From: an uncultured Ruminococcus sp.
Lineage (GTDB): Bacteria > Bacillota > Clostridia > Oscillospirales > CAG-272
Assembly (NCBI GenBank): GCA_902778725.1
Contig: CACYYS010000014.1
Span: 1-64,000, forward strand
Direction: 5' to 3'
Length of the DNA: 64,000 bases
This document shows, piece after piece, positions 17,235 to 24,944 of this stretch. The translations under genes were made by a program, and so were the position numbers. Within the stretch, counting starts at the first letter, position 1; each line of letters begins with the position of its first letter. The notes below the pieces were generated by a model, which was given only the letters and a program-made list of their open reading frames with translations, was not told the origin of the DNA and searched no databases.

Positions 17235-18461
17235 TTGAAAAAAGAGGACAAAAACGATGAACAGAACCTATATTTCCGAGGTCAAACCGGACGGATGCAG
17301 GTCACGCTGGAGAAGGAGAAATATCCCGAGCTTGCCGCCGTGGTCGACACGCTGACGATCCACTCGGTGATCAGCGTGGAGGGCGAGGCTGTCGCAAACG
17401 AGTACGTCAAGCTCGGCGGCGTTGAGATCCTGCCCTCCGCGATCTTCGTCGAGTCGATCGCGGACGCGCTGCCCATCAAGGACGACAGCGAGATCGACTC
17501 CCGCATGGACTTCCGCTGGATCGATCTGCGGCGCGACCGCAACCAGCTGATGATCCGCGTCCAGACGGTCTTCACCGCCGCCCTGCGCGAATACCTGCTC
17601 GCGCGCCGCTTCGTCGAGATCCACACCCCCAAGCTGATCGGCGCGGCGAGCGAGTCCGGCTCCGACGTGTTCGAGGTCAAGTATTTCGATACGAAGGCGT
17701 ATCTCGCCCAGTCCCCGCAGTTCTATAAGCAGATGGCGATGGCGGCGGGGCTGGACCGCATCTTTGAGAGCGGCCCCGTCTTCCGCGCGGAAAAATCCTA
17801 TACCAACAAGCACGCGACCGAGTTCACCGGCTTCGATCTGGAGTTCAGCTACGTCTATTCCGCCGAGGAGGTCATGCACCTCGAGGAGGAGCTGCTCGCC
17901 TACGCGATCGGCAAGGTAAAGGACGCCTGCGGCGAGGAGATCCTCGCGCAGTTCGGCCGCGAGGTCGTCGTCCCCTCCGTCCCCTTCCCGCGGATGAAGC
18001 TGGCGGACGTCTACCGGGAGCTCGAGGAGCGCTACGGCTACAAGGTCGCGGACGAGGTGAAGGGGGATCTCACCACCGACGCCGAGCATCTCTGCGAAAA
18101 ACTGGCGAAGGACAAGTTCGGCAGCGAGTTCCTCTTCATCACCGATTACAGCGCGGCGGAGCGCGCCTTCTACCATATGCGGGACGAAAACGGCGTCCCC
18201 ATGGGCTACGATCTGATCTGGCGCGGCTGCGAGATCACGACCGGCGCCGTCCGCGAGCACCGCTACGAGATCCTGAAGCGCCAGGCGGAGGAGAAGGGAC
18301 TCGGGAAAGACGTGGCGTTTTACCTGCAGTTCTTCCGGTACGGATGCCCGCCGCACGGCGGCTTCGGGCTCGGGATCGACCGGATCACGATGCTCTTCCT
18401 CGGTCTCTCGATCAAGGAGGCGGAATTCCTCTTCCGCGGGCCGAACCGTCTCACCCCGTGA
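17235..18461 (+). CDS. aspS: Archaeal-type (probably non-discriminating) aspartyl-tRNA synthetase, N-terminally damaged
   Basis: From RMQVTLEKEKYPELAAV to the end, this is a normal AspRS of the archaeal/clostridial class, usually working on tRNA-Asp and tRNA-Asn with GatCAB. It has LAQSPQFYKQMAM, FRAEKSYTNKH (motif 2) and GGFGLGIDRITM (motif 3). The N-terminus is broken. The ATG at 17257, which has an upstream GAGG, reads MNRTYISEVKP, the expected AspRS start, but in a different frame. The codons for the first OB-fold strands (about 30 residues) are missing, and that frame stops at about residue 32. The listed frame can only begin at a TTG (17235) without family support, or at ATG 17295. Either a real deletion or an assembly error is possible. 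Confidence 0.85.
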   Translation: MKKEDKNDEQNLYFRGQTGRMQVTLEKEKYPELAAVVDTLTIHSVISVEGEAVANEYVKLGGVEILPSAIFVESIADALPIKDDSEIDSRMDFRWIDLRRDRNQLMIRVQTVFTAALREYLLARRFVEIHTPKLIGAASESGSDVFEVKYFDTKAYLAQSPQFYKQMAMAAGLDRIFESGPVFRAEKSYTNKHATEFTGFDLEFSYVYSAEEVMHLEEELLAYAIGKVKDACGEEILAQFGREVVVPSVPFPRMKLADVYRELEERYGYKVADEVKGDLTTDAEHLCEKLAKDKFGSEFLFITDYSAAERAFYHMRDENGVPMGYDLIWRGCEITTGAVREHRYEILKRQAEEKGLGKDVAFYLQFFRYGCPPHGGFGLGIDRITMLFLGLSIKEAEFLFRGPNRLTP

Positions 18462-18467
18462 CAAATC

Positions 18468-18499
18468 AAAAAAACCGGCTTTCTTCAGCCGGTTTTTTT
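18468..18499. terminator. Terminator of aspS
   Basis: A perfect 13-bp stem with A7 and T7 ends (18468-18480 with 18487-18499, 6-nt loop). A second, A/T-only near-palindrome follows at 18502-18530. Confidence 0.88.
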
Positions 18500-18587
18500 A
18501 TCTCAAAAAATTTTTTAAAAAATTTTTGAGTCTTTGACCAATTTTCCCGAAAAAAAGTGTTATACAGGATAGGAGGGAAAAAAGGCT

Positions 18588-19133
18588 ATGCTGTTGTTCT
18601 TTGCTTTCACAGTCGAAAAGGAAAACGCCCCGGAGACGCCGACCGTTCTCTCGCAGCTCTACCGGCTCCATCGGGGCAGGATGTACCGCTACGCCCTCGG
18701 CGTTCTGAAAAACGGGAGCGACGCGGAGGACGCGGTGCAGGAGGCGTTCCTCGCTCTCTTCCGCTATCAGCCGGACTTTGCCGATCTCGGCGCGGAAAAA
18801 ACGCTCGGGTATCTGCAAAAATGCGTCCGCTCCGCCTGTATCCGCCAGCTGGAAAAGCGCCGGCGCGCCCCGGCCGCCCTGCCGCTGGACGAATGGGAGG
18901 GAGAGGCGGCGACGGAGGAGGAGGCGTTTTCCGGCACGTACGACGCGATCCGGCGGGCGATCCTCTCCCTGCCGGCGATCTACCGGGATCCGATGGCGCT
19001 CTACTGCCTCTACGAGGAGCCGCCGGGGCGGATCGCCGCCCTGCTCGGCATCAGCGAGCAGGCGGTCCGCTCGCGGATCCGCCGGGGCCGCGCCCTCCTG
19101 AAAAAAACGCTTGGAAAGGAGTTCGGAGAATGA
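18588..19133 (+). CDS. ECF-like RNA polymerase sigma factor
   Basis: A 181-residue sigma-70 family protein with only regions 2 and 4. Region 2 includes GSDAEDAVQEAFLALFRYQP (about 45-64). Region 4 includes LPAIYRDPMALYCLYEEPPG and then IAALLGISEQAVRSRIRRGR near the C-terminus, a clear helix-turn-helix. The ATG has GGAGGG upstream. The stop overlaps the next gene by ATGA. That gene encodes a single-pass membrane protein with a cytoplasmic N-terminal segment, the normal layout for a sigma/anti-sigma pair. The target promoter and signal are unknown. Confidence 0.9.
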   Translation: MLLFFAFTVEKENAPETPTVLSQLYRLHRGRMYRYALGVLKNGSDAEDAVQEAFLALFRYQPDFADLGAEKTLGYLQKCVRSACIRQLEKRRRAPAALPLDEWEGEAATEEEAFSGTYDAIRRAILSLPAIYRDPMALYCLYEEPPGRIAALLGISEQAVRSRIRRGRALLKKTLGKEFGE

Positions 19134-20197
19134 AAAACAGAAAAAAAGATCTCCTTCGCGACGAGTCGGTCCGGCAGGCGTTCGCCGGGATCGAGCGGAC
19201 GGAAGCGGCGCGTTTCGCGGCGCTGCCGGACGGGGAGCCGACCTTTTCCCCCGGCTTTGAGGAGCGGATGGACGCCCTCCTCTCCCGGGGCAAGGAGCCG
19301 CGCCGCACCGCGCCAGTGCGCCGCCGCGTGATCGCCGCCGGCGTCGCCGCCGCGCTCGCCGCCGCGCTGCTGCTCGTCTTCCTCGTTTTCCCGTTATTCT
19401 CCGGCGGGAATACGTCGGAAAAAGTGCTGCAAATCAACCGGGAGCATTACAGCGAGCAGCAAAGTGAGCAAAAAAGCAGGTCTGTTTTTCCTCTTGTTGA
19501 CGAGACGGAAATCTTTATTGACAGTGAAAAAATCGGCAAAACGGTCAACTTCTCGTTTTTGGGGAAACAGTACGAGGGAAAATACTGTCGATCCTTCCGG
19601 TATAACCTTTATAGCATTTCCGTTGACTCCTATACCTTGAACGGGATCGAGGAAGAGAAAGAATGCGTTCTTCTCCTGCCGGACGGGCAGGTCTTTGCGA
19701 TGCTGTTCCACTTTGCAACGCTCGATATCGACCCGTTTGCAAGCGAACAGGAGGTTCGGGAAAAAGCGGAGGAGGCGCTGCGCGGAGAGATCGATTTCAG
19801 TTTCTATCAAAACTTCAAAAGCACGCAGTCCTTTCCGGGAGGCGGTGAACACGGCTTCGGCTTGTATGCTTTTTCGTGGTACAATACAAAGGAAGATATC
19901 CCTCTTGGAAACGCGACAAGCTTATTTGTTTTAGACAACGGAGAAATGGGCGGCCTGCGGATGTTTAATAAAGCGGGAAATCCCTATGATCTAAAAGAAA
20001 ATTTAAGCACAGAACAGTTTTTGCCGGAAATGGAAGAAGCGATCCGGGAGATTTATCAGGAAGATCTGGCGGATTGGCGTTTGCAGTCCTCCAAAGTCGT
20101 GACCTATCGCGAGCAATACTATTTGTATTGCCAGATCGGCGTCAGTCTCCGACGCGGATGGAACGAAGCCTGCGAATTGCTGATCAGGATCGATTAA
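19130..20197 (+). CDS. Membrane-anchored probable anti-sigma factor
   Basis: A 355-residue protein with no family that I can name. About 64 hydrophilic residues come first, then one membrane helix (about 65-91, VIAAGVAAALAAALLLVFLVF). The remaining 260-odd residues would be outside the membrane. Position and topology, and the 4-nt overlap with the sigma gene, suggest that the N-terminal part holds the sigma factor until the outer domain senses a signal. The base composition changes sharply: the first 280 bp are GC-rich like the neighbours, the outer domain is much richer in A and T. No protease or PASTA-like motif is visible in the outer domain. Confidence 0.7.
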   Translation: MKNRKKDLLRDESVRQAFAGIERTEAARFAALPDGEPTFSPGFEERMDALLSRGKEPRRTAPVRRRVIAAGVAAALAAALLLVFLVFPLFSGGNTSEKVLQINREHYSEQQSEQKSRSVFPLVDETEIFIDSEKIGKTVNFSFLGKQYEGKYCRSFRYNLYSISVDSYTLNGIEEEKECVLLLPDGQVFAMLFHFATLDIDPFASEQEVREKAEEALRGEIDFSFYQNFKSTQSFPGGGEHGFGLYAFSWYNTKEDIPLGNATSLFVLDNGEMGGLRMFNKAGNPYDLKENLSTEQFLPEMEEAIREIYQEDLADWRLQSSKVVTYREQYYLYCQIGVSLRRGWNEACELLIRID

Positions 20198-20276
20198 AAA
20201 CAAGGCGACCCCCGCGGCGGCGCTTTCCCTCGGCGGCGTCTTCCTCGCCGCGAAAAAGAGAAAACGGACAAACTGA
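20184..20276 (+). pseudogene. Possible 3' remnant of a surface-protein gene
   Basis: A start-less frame of 30 codons overlapping the end of the anti-sigma gene ends TPAAALSLGGVFLAAKKRK plus a few residues and a TGA. This is the usual form of the C-terminal membrane-and-basic tail of cell-wall-anchored proteins. No sorting motif or upstream coding sequence is visible. It may be a relic or a chance frame in GC-rich DNA. Confidence 0.3.
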
Positions 20277-20294
20277 CCGAAAAGAAAAACGGTC

Positions 20295-20335
20295 CCGCAA
20301 AACGGGCAGGCGCCGCGCGCCTGCCCGTTTTGCGG
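20295..20335. terminator. Long hairpin between anti-sigma gene and araC-type gene
   Basis: A perfect 19-bp stem with a 3-nt loop (20295-20313 with 20317-20335). It lies between two converging genes and probably ends both transcripts, although a distinct U run is lacking. Confidence 0.65.
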
Positions 20336-20385
20336 TTGAGAGCGTTTTTCCGGGCGGGAGCCGCGGCGCCGATCTTCCTTTGTTT

Positions 20386-21168
20386 TTATGCTTTGTCGGT
20401 ATTCCCGCGGTAGCTTTTCGGCGTTTGCCCTGTAACGGATTTGAACTGCTGGATAAACTGCACGTCGCTGGGGTAGTCGAGCTCGTCCGCTATCATCTTT
20501 ACCGTATAGCCGGTGGAGGAGAGCAGCTCCTTTGCGTATTCTATGCGGCTGTTGATCACGTCGGCGACGGGGGCGGTCCCGAACTGCTGCTTGTAGAGAT
20601 GCTGAAAATAGGAGACGCTGATATTCAGCGATTCCGCCATCTCCCTTGCGCTGCGTTTTTGCTTCGGGTTGGCGTAGATCTCCGCCCGGAGCCGCCCGAG
20701 CTCCGCGTGATATCTGCCGGTATCGGAGCCGGAAAAGGTCGCCTGCTCCGCCAGCTTCAGCAGCAGGATGTGGAGATACAGGTCCGCCGTCTGCTTTGCC
20801 GCGGCGTTGCCGGAGTAGATCTCGTGCTGTACGGTCTTTATCAGCTCGGAGAGCACGGAAACGTCCCGCACGTTCATCACCTCGTCAAAGCGCACGCCGG
20901 CGGCAAGAACGTCCTGCCGCTCGCTTTCCGTCAGGTCAAAGGTGATCCAGTCGTGCAGGAACGGCTCCCCGTCCGCGCCGAAATGCTGCGGCGTGGTCTT
21001 GTCGTAGATCAGGACGGAGCCGGGAGGCGCGCACGTCCTTCCTCCGTCAAAAGAGAAAAACGTCCGCGAGCGCAGCACGAGCATAACGTACTCCACGATC
21101 CTCGGCGGGCGCTCCAGTACGAACTCCGCGCTCTGTCCGCGATTGTATCCGATGCATCTGACCCGCAT
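20386..21168 (-). CDS. AraC-family transcriptional regulator
   Basis: A 260-residue regulator with an N-terminal cupin-like sensing region and a C-terminal double helix-turn-helix DNA-binding domain. The latter contains SAREMAESLNISVSYFQHLY and the family end KMIADELDYPSDVQFIQQFK with GQTPKSYR. The ATG at 21168 is chosen because GGAGG lies seven bases before it; an ATG at 21207 in the same frame lacks a site. It is transcribed away from the GH39-GH43 operon from an overlapping promoter pair and is therefore the likely sugar-responsive regulator of that operon. The inducer is not readable from sequence. Confidence 0.92.
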   Translation of the reverse strand: MRVRCIGYNRGQSAEFVLERPPRIVEYVMLVLRSRTFFSFDGGRTCAPPGSVLIYDKTTPQHFGADGEPFLHDWITFDLTESERQDVLAAGVRFDEVMNVRDVSVLSELIKTVQHEIYSGNAAAKQTADLYLHILLLKLAEQATFSGSDTGRYHAELGRLRAEIYANPKQKRSAREMAESLNISVSYFQHLYKQQFGTAPVADVINSRIEYAKELLSSTGYTVKMIADELDYPSDVQFIQQFKSVTGQTPKSYRGNTDKA

Positions 21169-21207
21169 ACCCTTGCCTCCGATAGCAGAATATATAAGTT
21201 TATTCAC

Positions 21208-21236
21208 AGTATAACATATTGAAGAAAAAATGTAAA
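21208..21236 (-). promoter_or_regulatory. Promoter of the araC-type gene
   Basis: TTTACA (21236-21231) and TATACT (21213-21208) on the minus strand with a 17-bp spacer. It overlaps the divergent promoter of the hydrolase operon. Confidence 0.68.
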
Positions 21237-21247
21237 GATGTTATACT
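21219..21247 (+). promoter_or_regulatory. Promoter of the GH39-GH43 operon
   Basis: TTGAAG (21219-21224) and TATACT (21242-21247), 17-bp spacer, overlapping the divergent araC-type promoter. A start near 21254 would place both copies of the tandem repeat inside the mRNA leader. Confidence 0.62.
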
Positions 21248-21250
21248 ATA

Positions 21251-21497
21251 CGCAGAAAGTCTTGCTGCGCAAGCCTTCAGGCGTTCGCCTCCGTGCGCTT
21301 TGCGCACGCTGCGTGATTGACGGCTTCGCAAAAATGCTCTTGCAAGCAAGCATTTTTGCTTCATGGTATCATACCCGCAGAAAGTCTTGCTTCGCAAGCC
21401 TTCAGGCGTTCGCCTCCGCGCGCTTTGCGCGCGCTGCGTGATTGACGGCTTCGCAAAAATGCCCTTGCAAGCAAGCATTTTTGCTTCATGGTATCAT
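21251..21497 (+). repeat. Two tandem copies of a 125-bp structured repeat
   Basis: Copies at 21251-21372 and 21376-21497 differ at only a few bases. Each can form four hairpins: CTTGC/GCAAG, AGGCG/CGCCT, a GCGC-rich stem with a TTT loop, and GCAAAAATGC with GCATTTTTGC. In the third stem copy 1 has a T-A pair where copy 2 has C-G, so both members changed together. The copies fill nearly the whole region between the promoter and the GH39 start, which otherwise holds no gene. The unit looks like an interspersed REP/MITE-type element. Confidence 0.9.
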
Positions 21498-21523
21498 CAA
21501 ATAAAAAAAGGAGGCGGCGACAC

Positions 21524-22834
21524 ATGGCAAACGTCAGGATAAACGCACAAAAAACCGCGGAAAAGATCAAGCCGCTGCACGGCACGGTGAACGGCCCGGT
21601 AGCAAACCACGATAACAGCTGCGGCACGGTGGAAGCGTTCAGGGAGATCGGCGTGCCTTACGTCCGTCTGCACGACTCGTCCTTTTTCGCGAATTACGGC
21701 GGGGAGCATACGGTGGATATTTCCGGTATTTTCCCGGATTTCGACAAGGATCCGTACGACCCGGCGTCCTACGATTTTTACTTCACCGATATGTACGTGC
21801 AGAGGACGGTGGGCGTCGGCTGCAGGATCCTTTACCGCCTGGGGCAGAGGATAGAGGTGCGCGCCAAGACGTACCACGTCCATCCGCCGAAGGATTATAA
21901 AAAATGGGCGGTCATCTGCGAGCATATCATCCGCCATTATAACGAAGGCTGGAACGAAGGCTTCCGTCTGGGGATCGAATACTGGGAGATCTGGAACGAG
22001 CCGGATAACGTGCCCCCCTGCTGGACGGGGACGGCGGAACAGTTCGACGACTTTTTCGAGGTCTCCGCAAAGCACCTGAAGGGGTGCTTCCCGGAGCTGA
22101 AGATCGGCGGTCCCGCGTTTGCCGAGTGGTCGGTAGACAACGGGAACGTCGAAAGATTCGTGAAGGAAATGAAGCGGCGCGGCGTCCCGATCGATTTCCT
22201 TTCCTGGCATACGTATTCCCGCGTGGTAGGGGACTTCACGCGGCGAGCCGCGGAGGTGCGGCGCGTCCTCGACGCGGAGGGCTACCCCCGCGCGGAGAGC
22301 ATCCTCGACGAATGGAACTATCTCGTCAACTGGAAGGACGGGATGCGGGAGTCATATTATAAGATCATCAGTATGGAGGGCGCCGCGCTCGTCGCCGCCG
22401 TCCAGGCGACCATGCAGAACAGCGCGGTGGATATCATGACCTACTACGACGCGCGCCCCTGCGCGTTCAACGGGCTTTTCCGCGCGTTCACGTACGATAA
22501 ATACAAGGCGTTCTATTCGTTTTTGTTCTTCTCGAAGGTCTACGCCGCCGGCAACCGTGCGGAAAGCAGCACGGACGACCGGGACGTCTACGCTCTCGCG
22601 GCGTCGGACGGCGGGAGCTTCGCCGCTACCGTCACGTATTACACCTACGATCCGGAGGCGAAGGAGAAGACGGTTTCCGTAAACGCGGAGGGGGTGCGCG
22701 AGGATCTGAACGTCTACCTGCTCGACGAAGAGCACGACGGCGCCTTCCTCTGTAAAGCGAAGGCGGGAGAAACGCTGACGCTCACGCTCCGCCCGAACTC
22801 GGTGCTCCTGCTGCAAAGTCCGGCGAAAGAATAA
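21524..22834 (+). CDS. GH39-like glycoside hydrolase (beta-xylosidase/arabinosidase type)
   Basis: A 436-residue protein resembling family 39 glycoside hydrolases, mostly beta-xylosidases. The acid/base Glu is in YWEIWNEPDNVPP (about residue 157). The probable nucleophile Glu is in SILDEWNYLVNW (about 263). The (beta/alpha)8 barrel is followed by a beta-sandwich end (KTVSVNAEGVREDLNVYLLD). There is no signal peptide, so it would act in the cytoplasm on imported oligosaccharides. ATG 21524 is used because GGAGG lies at the right distance. It opens a run of five same-strand genes. Exact substrate is inferred from neighbours (GH43 and esterases). Confidence 0.83.
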   Translation: MANVRINAQKTAEKIKPLHGTVNGPVANHDNSCGTVEAFREIGVPYVRLHDSSFFANYGGEHTVDISGIFPDFDKDPYDPASYDFYFTDMYVQRTVGVGCRILYRLGQRIEVRAKTYHVHPPKDYKKWAVICEHIIRHYNEGWNEGFRLGIEYWEIWNEPDNVPPCWTGTAEQFDDFFEVSAKHLKGCFPELKIGGPAFAEWSVDNGNVERFVKEMKRRGVPIDFLSWHTYSRVVGDFTRRAAEVRRVLDAEGYPRAESILDEWNYLVNWKDGMRESYYKIISMEGAALVAAVQATMQNSAVDIMTYYDARPCAFNGLFRAFTYDKYKAFYSFLFFSKVYAAGNRAESSTDDRDVYALAASDGGSFAATVTYYTYDPEAKEKTVSVNAEGVREDLNVYLLDEEHDGAFLCKAKAGETLTLTLRPNSVLLLQSPAKE

Positions 22835-22847
22835 AAGGAAAAAGAAA

Positions 22848-24881
22848 ATGAAAAAAACGTTTTTGATCTTTGCGCTTGCGGCCTCTCTGCTTCTCTCGGC
22901 TTCCTGCGCCGCCGGCGCGCCCCCGTCCGTTACCGCGCCCGTGACCTCCGCGGACCCGGCGCCGGATACCGCGGCGCAGACCGCGCCGGATACTGAGGCG
23001 GATACGGCGCCGCAGACCGCATCGGATACGGCGCCGCAGACCGCGCCCGGGACGGCGCCGGCGGCGGATACCGCGGCGCAGACCTCCGCCGAGACAGACC
23101 CTGCGCCGGAGACGACCGCGCCGGAAACGGCGCCGGCGGAAACGACGCCGGCGGAAACGACAAAAACCGATGAAGGAGAATTGCCCATGGCAACCGTTTT
23201 TACCAATCCCGTCGCGCCCGGCGCGGACCCGTTCGTTCTCAAGGATGACGACGGAACTTATTATCTGTACGTAACGGCGGACGACGACTACGGCTACCGC
23301 GTGTATTCGTCAAGGAATCTCGTGGAGTGGACCGCGCACGGCTTCTGCCTCCTCCGCGGCGACGTGTATACCGACCCGAACTCCAAGTACGGCTATCGCT
23401 TCTGGGCGCCGGAAGTCATGAAATATAACGGAAAATACTATATGGTATATACGGCGCAGCACCGGATCGGGATCGCGGTCGCCGACCGTCCGACAGGTCC
23501 GTTCCGGACCGGCACCAAGGAGTATCTGATCAACTCCTGCAACGTGATCGACGGCAGCTTCTTTACCGACGACGACGGAAAGGTCTATCTCTATTTCGTC
23601 ACGCAGGGCGCGGCTACCCTCGGCAGTTCCAGCGTCAAGAAGGGCAACAATATATGGGGCTGCGAGTTTAATATGGACACGCTGACGATCCGGTCGGGCA
23701 GCATAAAGCTGCTTGTCAGCCCGACCCCGACGATCGAGCTGGAGTCGAAAAACGGCGGCGACTGCTGTGAAGGACCGTTTATGATCAAACACGGCGGCGT
23801 CTACTATCTGACGTTTTCCTCCAACCGGTATTATTCCACCAAGTATTCGGTGCAATACGCAACGGGCAGCTCGCCGCTCGGCTTTTTCAAGCGCGGCGCG
23901 AAGAACGTCACGCTGATGTGCGACGACCTCGACTATAAGGATAACCGCAACCCGCATCTTTACGGCACGGGCCACCACTCCTTTGTCGAAGCGCCGAACG
24001 GCAGGGATATCGTGATCGTATATCACGCGCACCGCACCGGCATTTCGGATCAGTTCGTCGGTACCGGAACGGCGACCGTTTCCAGCAATCCGCTCTGCAG
24101 CCCGAGGAACGTCTGCGTCGACCTCGCCTGGTTCACGGAGGACGGCAAGCTGCAGGCGGGGATGAAGGACAAGCCGACGGTACCTACCGCCGTGGCGCAG
24201 CCCTTCTTCGAGGGGGCGGCGTCCGAGAGAAAGACGCACTACACCGGCGCGTTTGCGGCGATACCGGAGCTGCCTGTGGTCTACCTTTCCCAGATGGACG
24301 GCAAGGACACGAACAGCGGGGAAAAGAACTCCCCCGTGCAGACGCTCGCGAAAGCGGTATCCAAGCTGGCAAAAGGCGGTACCGTCGTGCTCGTCAACGG
24401 GTACGAGTCAAAGGACGCGGTCCTTTCCGTTCCGCACTGCTCCGGGCCGCTTTTGATCACGGCGGAGCATAACAACGTCGTCCTCTCTTTCAAATTCATC
24501 CGTCTGAACGGCGACGTTTATTTCGACAATATCATTTTTGCGCCCGTCACCCTGAACGAGGTGTCCGTCATCGAGTGCAATTTCCACAACGTGGTGATGG
24601 GAGAGGGCGTCAGTTGTCTCAACCGCCGCCTGCACCCGGACTATCCGTATCTGATCGGCGGAAAGTGGAAGTACGCGGGCGCGTCGGGCGACGCCGTGTA
24701 TAAAAACAACTTCAACGCCGCGGAAAGCGCGCTCGTCAGCACGGCAAGCTACGGGATCTCCGTTTACGGCGGTACCTGGCAGTCCGTCTCCGCGGGGAGC
24801 ATGAGGACGTATGCTCCCATCGAAGGCTCCGCGGAGAACGCGCAGCTCACGGTAGGGGAAGGCGCCCGCGTGATCGGGTGA
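22848..24881 (+). CDS. GH43 lipoprotein with partial beta-helix domain
   Basis: A 677-residue exported protein. The signal peptide ends LLLSASC, so it should be a lipoprotein. A Pro/Thr/Ala-rich linker (about 24-115) contains repeated AAQTAPDTE-like units. The five-bladed GH43 domain (about 120-460) has its three acidic residues visible: GADPFV (base), VIDGSFFTDDDG (pKa modulator) and CCEGPFMIKHGG (acid). The C-terminal part begins VYLSQMDGKDTNSGEKN, the usual start of a pectate-lyase-like beta-helix, and stops after only about 200 residues with TVGEGARVIG. It may be truncated. GH43 enzymes are mostly arabinofuranosidases or xylosidases. Confidence 0.87.
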   Translation: MKKTFLIFALAASLLLSASCAAGAPPSVTAPVTSADPAPDTAAQTAPDTEADTAPQTASDTAPQTAPGTAPAADTAAQTSAETDPAPETTAPETAPAETTPAETTKTDEGELPMATVFTNPVAPGADPFVLKDDDGTYYLYVTADDDYGYRVYSSRNLVEWTAHGFCLLRGDVYTDPNSKYGYRFWAPEVMKYNGKYYMVYTAQHRIGIAVADRPTGPFRTGTKEYLINSCNVIDGSFFTDDDGKVYLYFVTQGAATLGSSSVKKGNNIWGCEFNMDTLTIRSGSIKLLVSPTPTIELESKNGGDCCEGPFMIKHGGVYYLTFSSNRYYSTKYSVQYATGSSPLGFFKRGAKNVTLMCDDLDYKDNRNPHLYGTGHHSFVEAPNGRDIVIVYHAHRTGISDQFVGTGTATVSSNPLCSPRNVCVDLAWFTEDGKLQAGMKDKPTVPTAVAQPFFEGAASERKTHYTGAFAAIPELPVVYLSQMDGKDTNSGEKNSPVQTLAKAVSKLAKGGTVVLVNGYESKDAVLSVPHCSGPLLITAEHNNVVLSFKFIRLNGDVYFDNIIFAPVTLNEVSVIECNFHNVVMGEGVSCLNRRLHPDYPYLIGGKWKYAGASGDAVYKNNFNAAESALVSTASYGISVYGGTWQSVSAGSMRTYAPIEGSAENAQLTVGEGARVIG

Positions 24882-24886
24882 TAACG

Positions 24887-24924
24887 CCGGCGTCCGCGCC
24901 GCCTCACGGCGGCGCGGACGCCGG
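24887..24924 (+). terminator. 17-bp GC-rich hairpin between GH43 and MATE genes
   Basis: A perfect stem (24887-24903 with 24908-24924, 4-nt loop) six bases after the GH43 stop. An A-rich rather than T-rich tract follows on the plus strand. It may protect the upstream mRNA or attenuate expression rather than terminate fully. Confidence 0.55.
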
Positions 24925-24944
24925 AAGAAAAGAGAAATCGCAGT

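Noticed and set aside
17268..18464. 398-codon frame opposite aspS
   Set aside because: Antisense shadow; AspRS motifs 2 and 3 are on the plus strand.
18534..18566. Sigma-A promoter for the ECF-like sigma gene
   Set aside because: TTGACC and TATACA are 21 bp apart, too far for a standard promoter; autoregulation by the sigma factor itself is possible but cannot be shown.
21251..21497. CRISPR array
   Set aside because: Only two long units with no variable spacers; no cas genes in the window.
21200..21627. Small minus-strand frames in the tandem repeat
   Set aside because: They are translations of the structured repeat itself, differ only by repeat copy and have no start signals.
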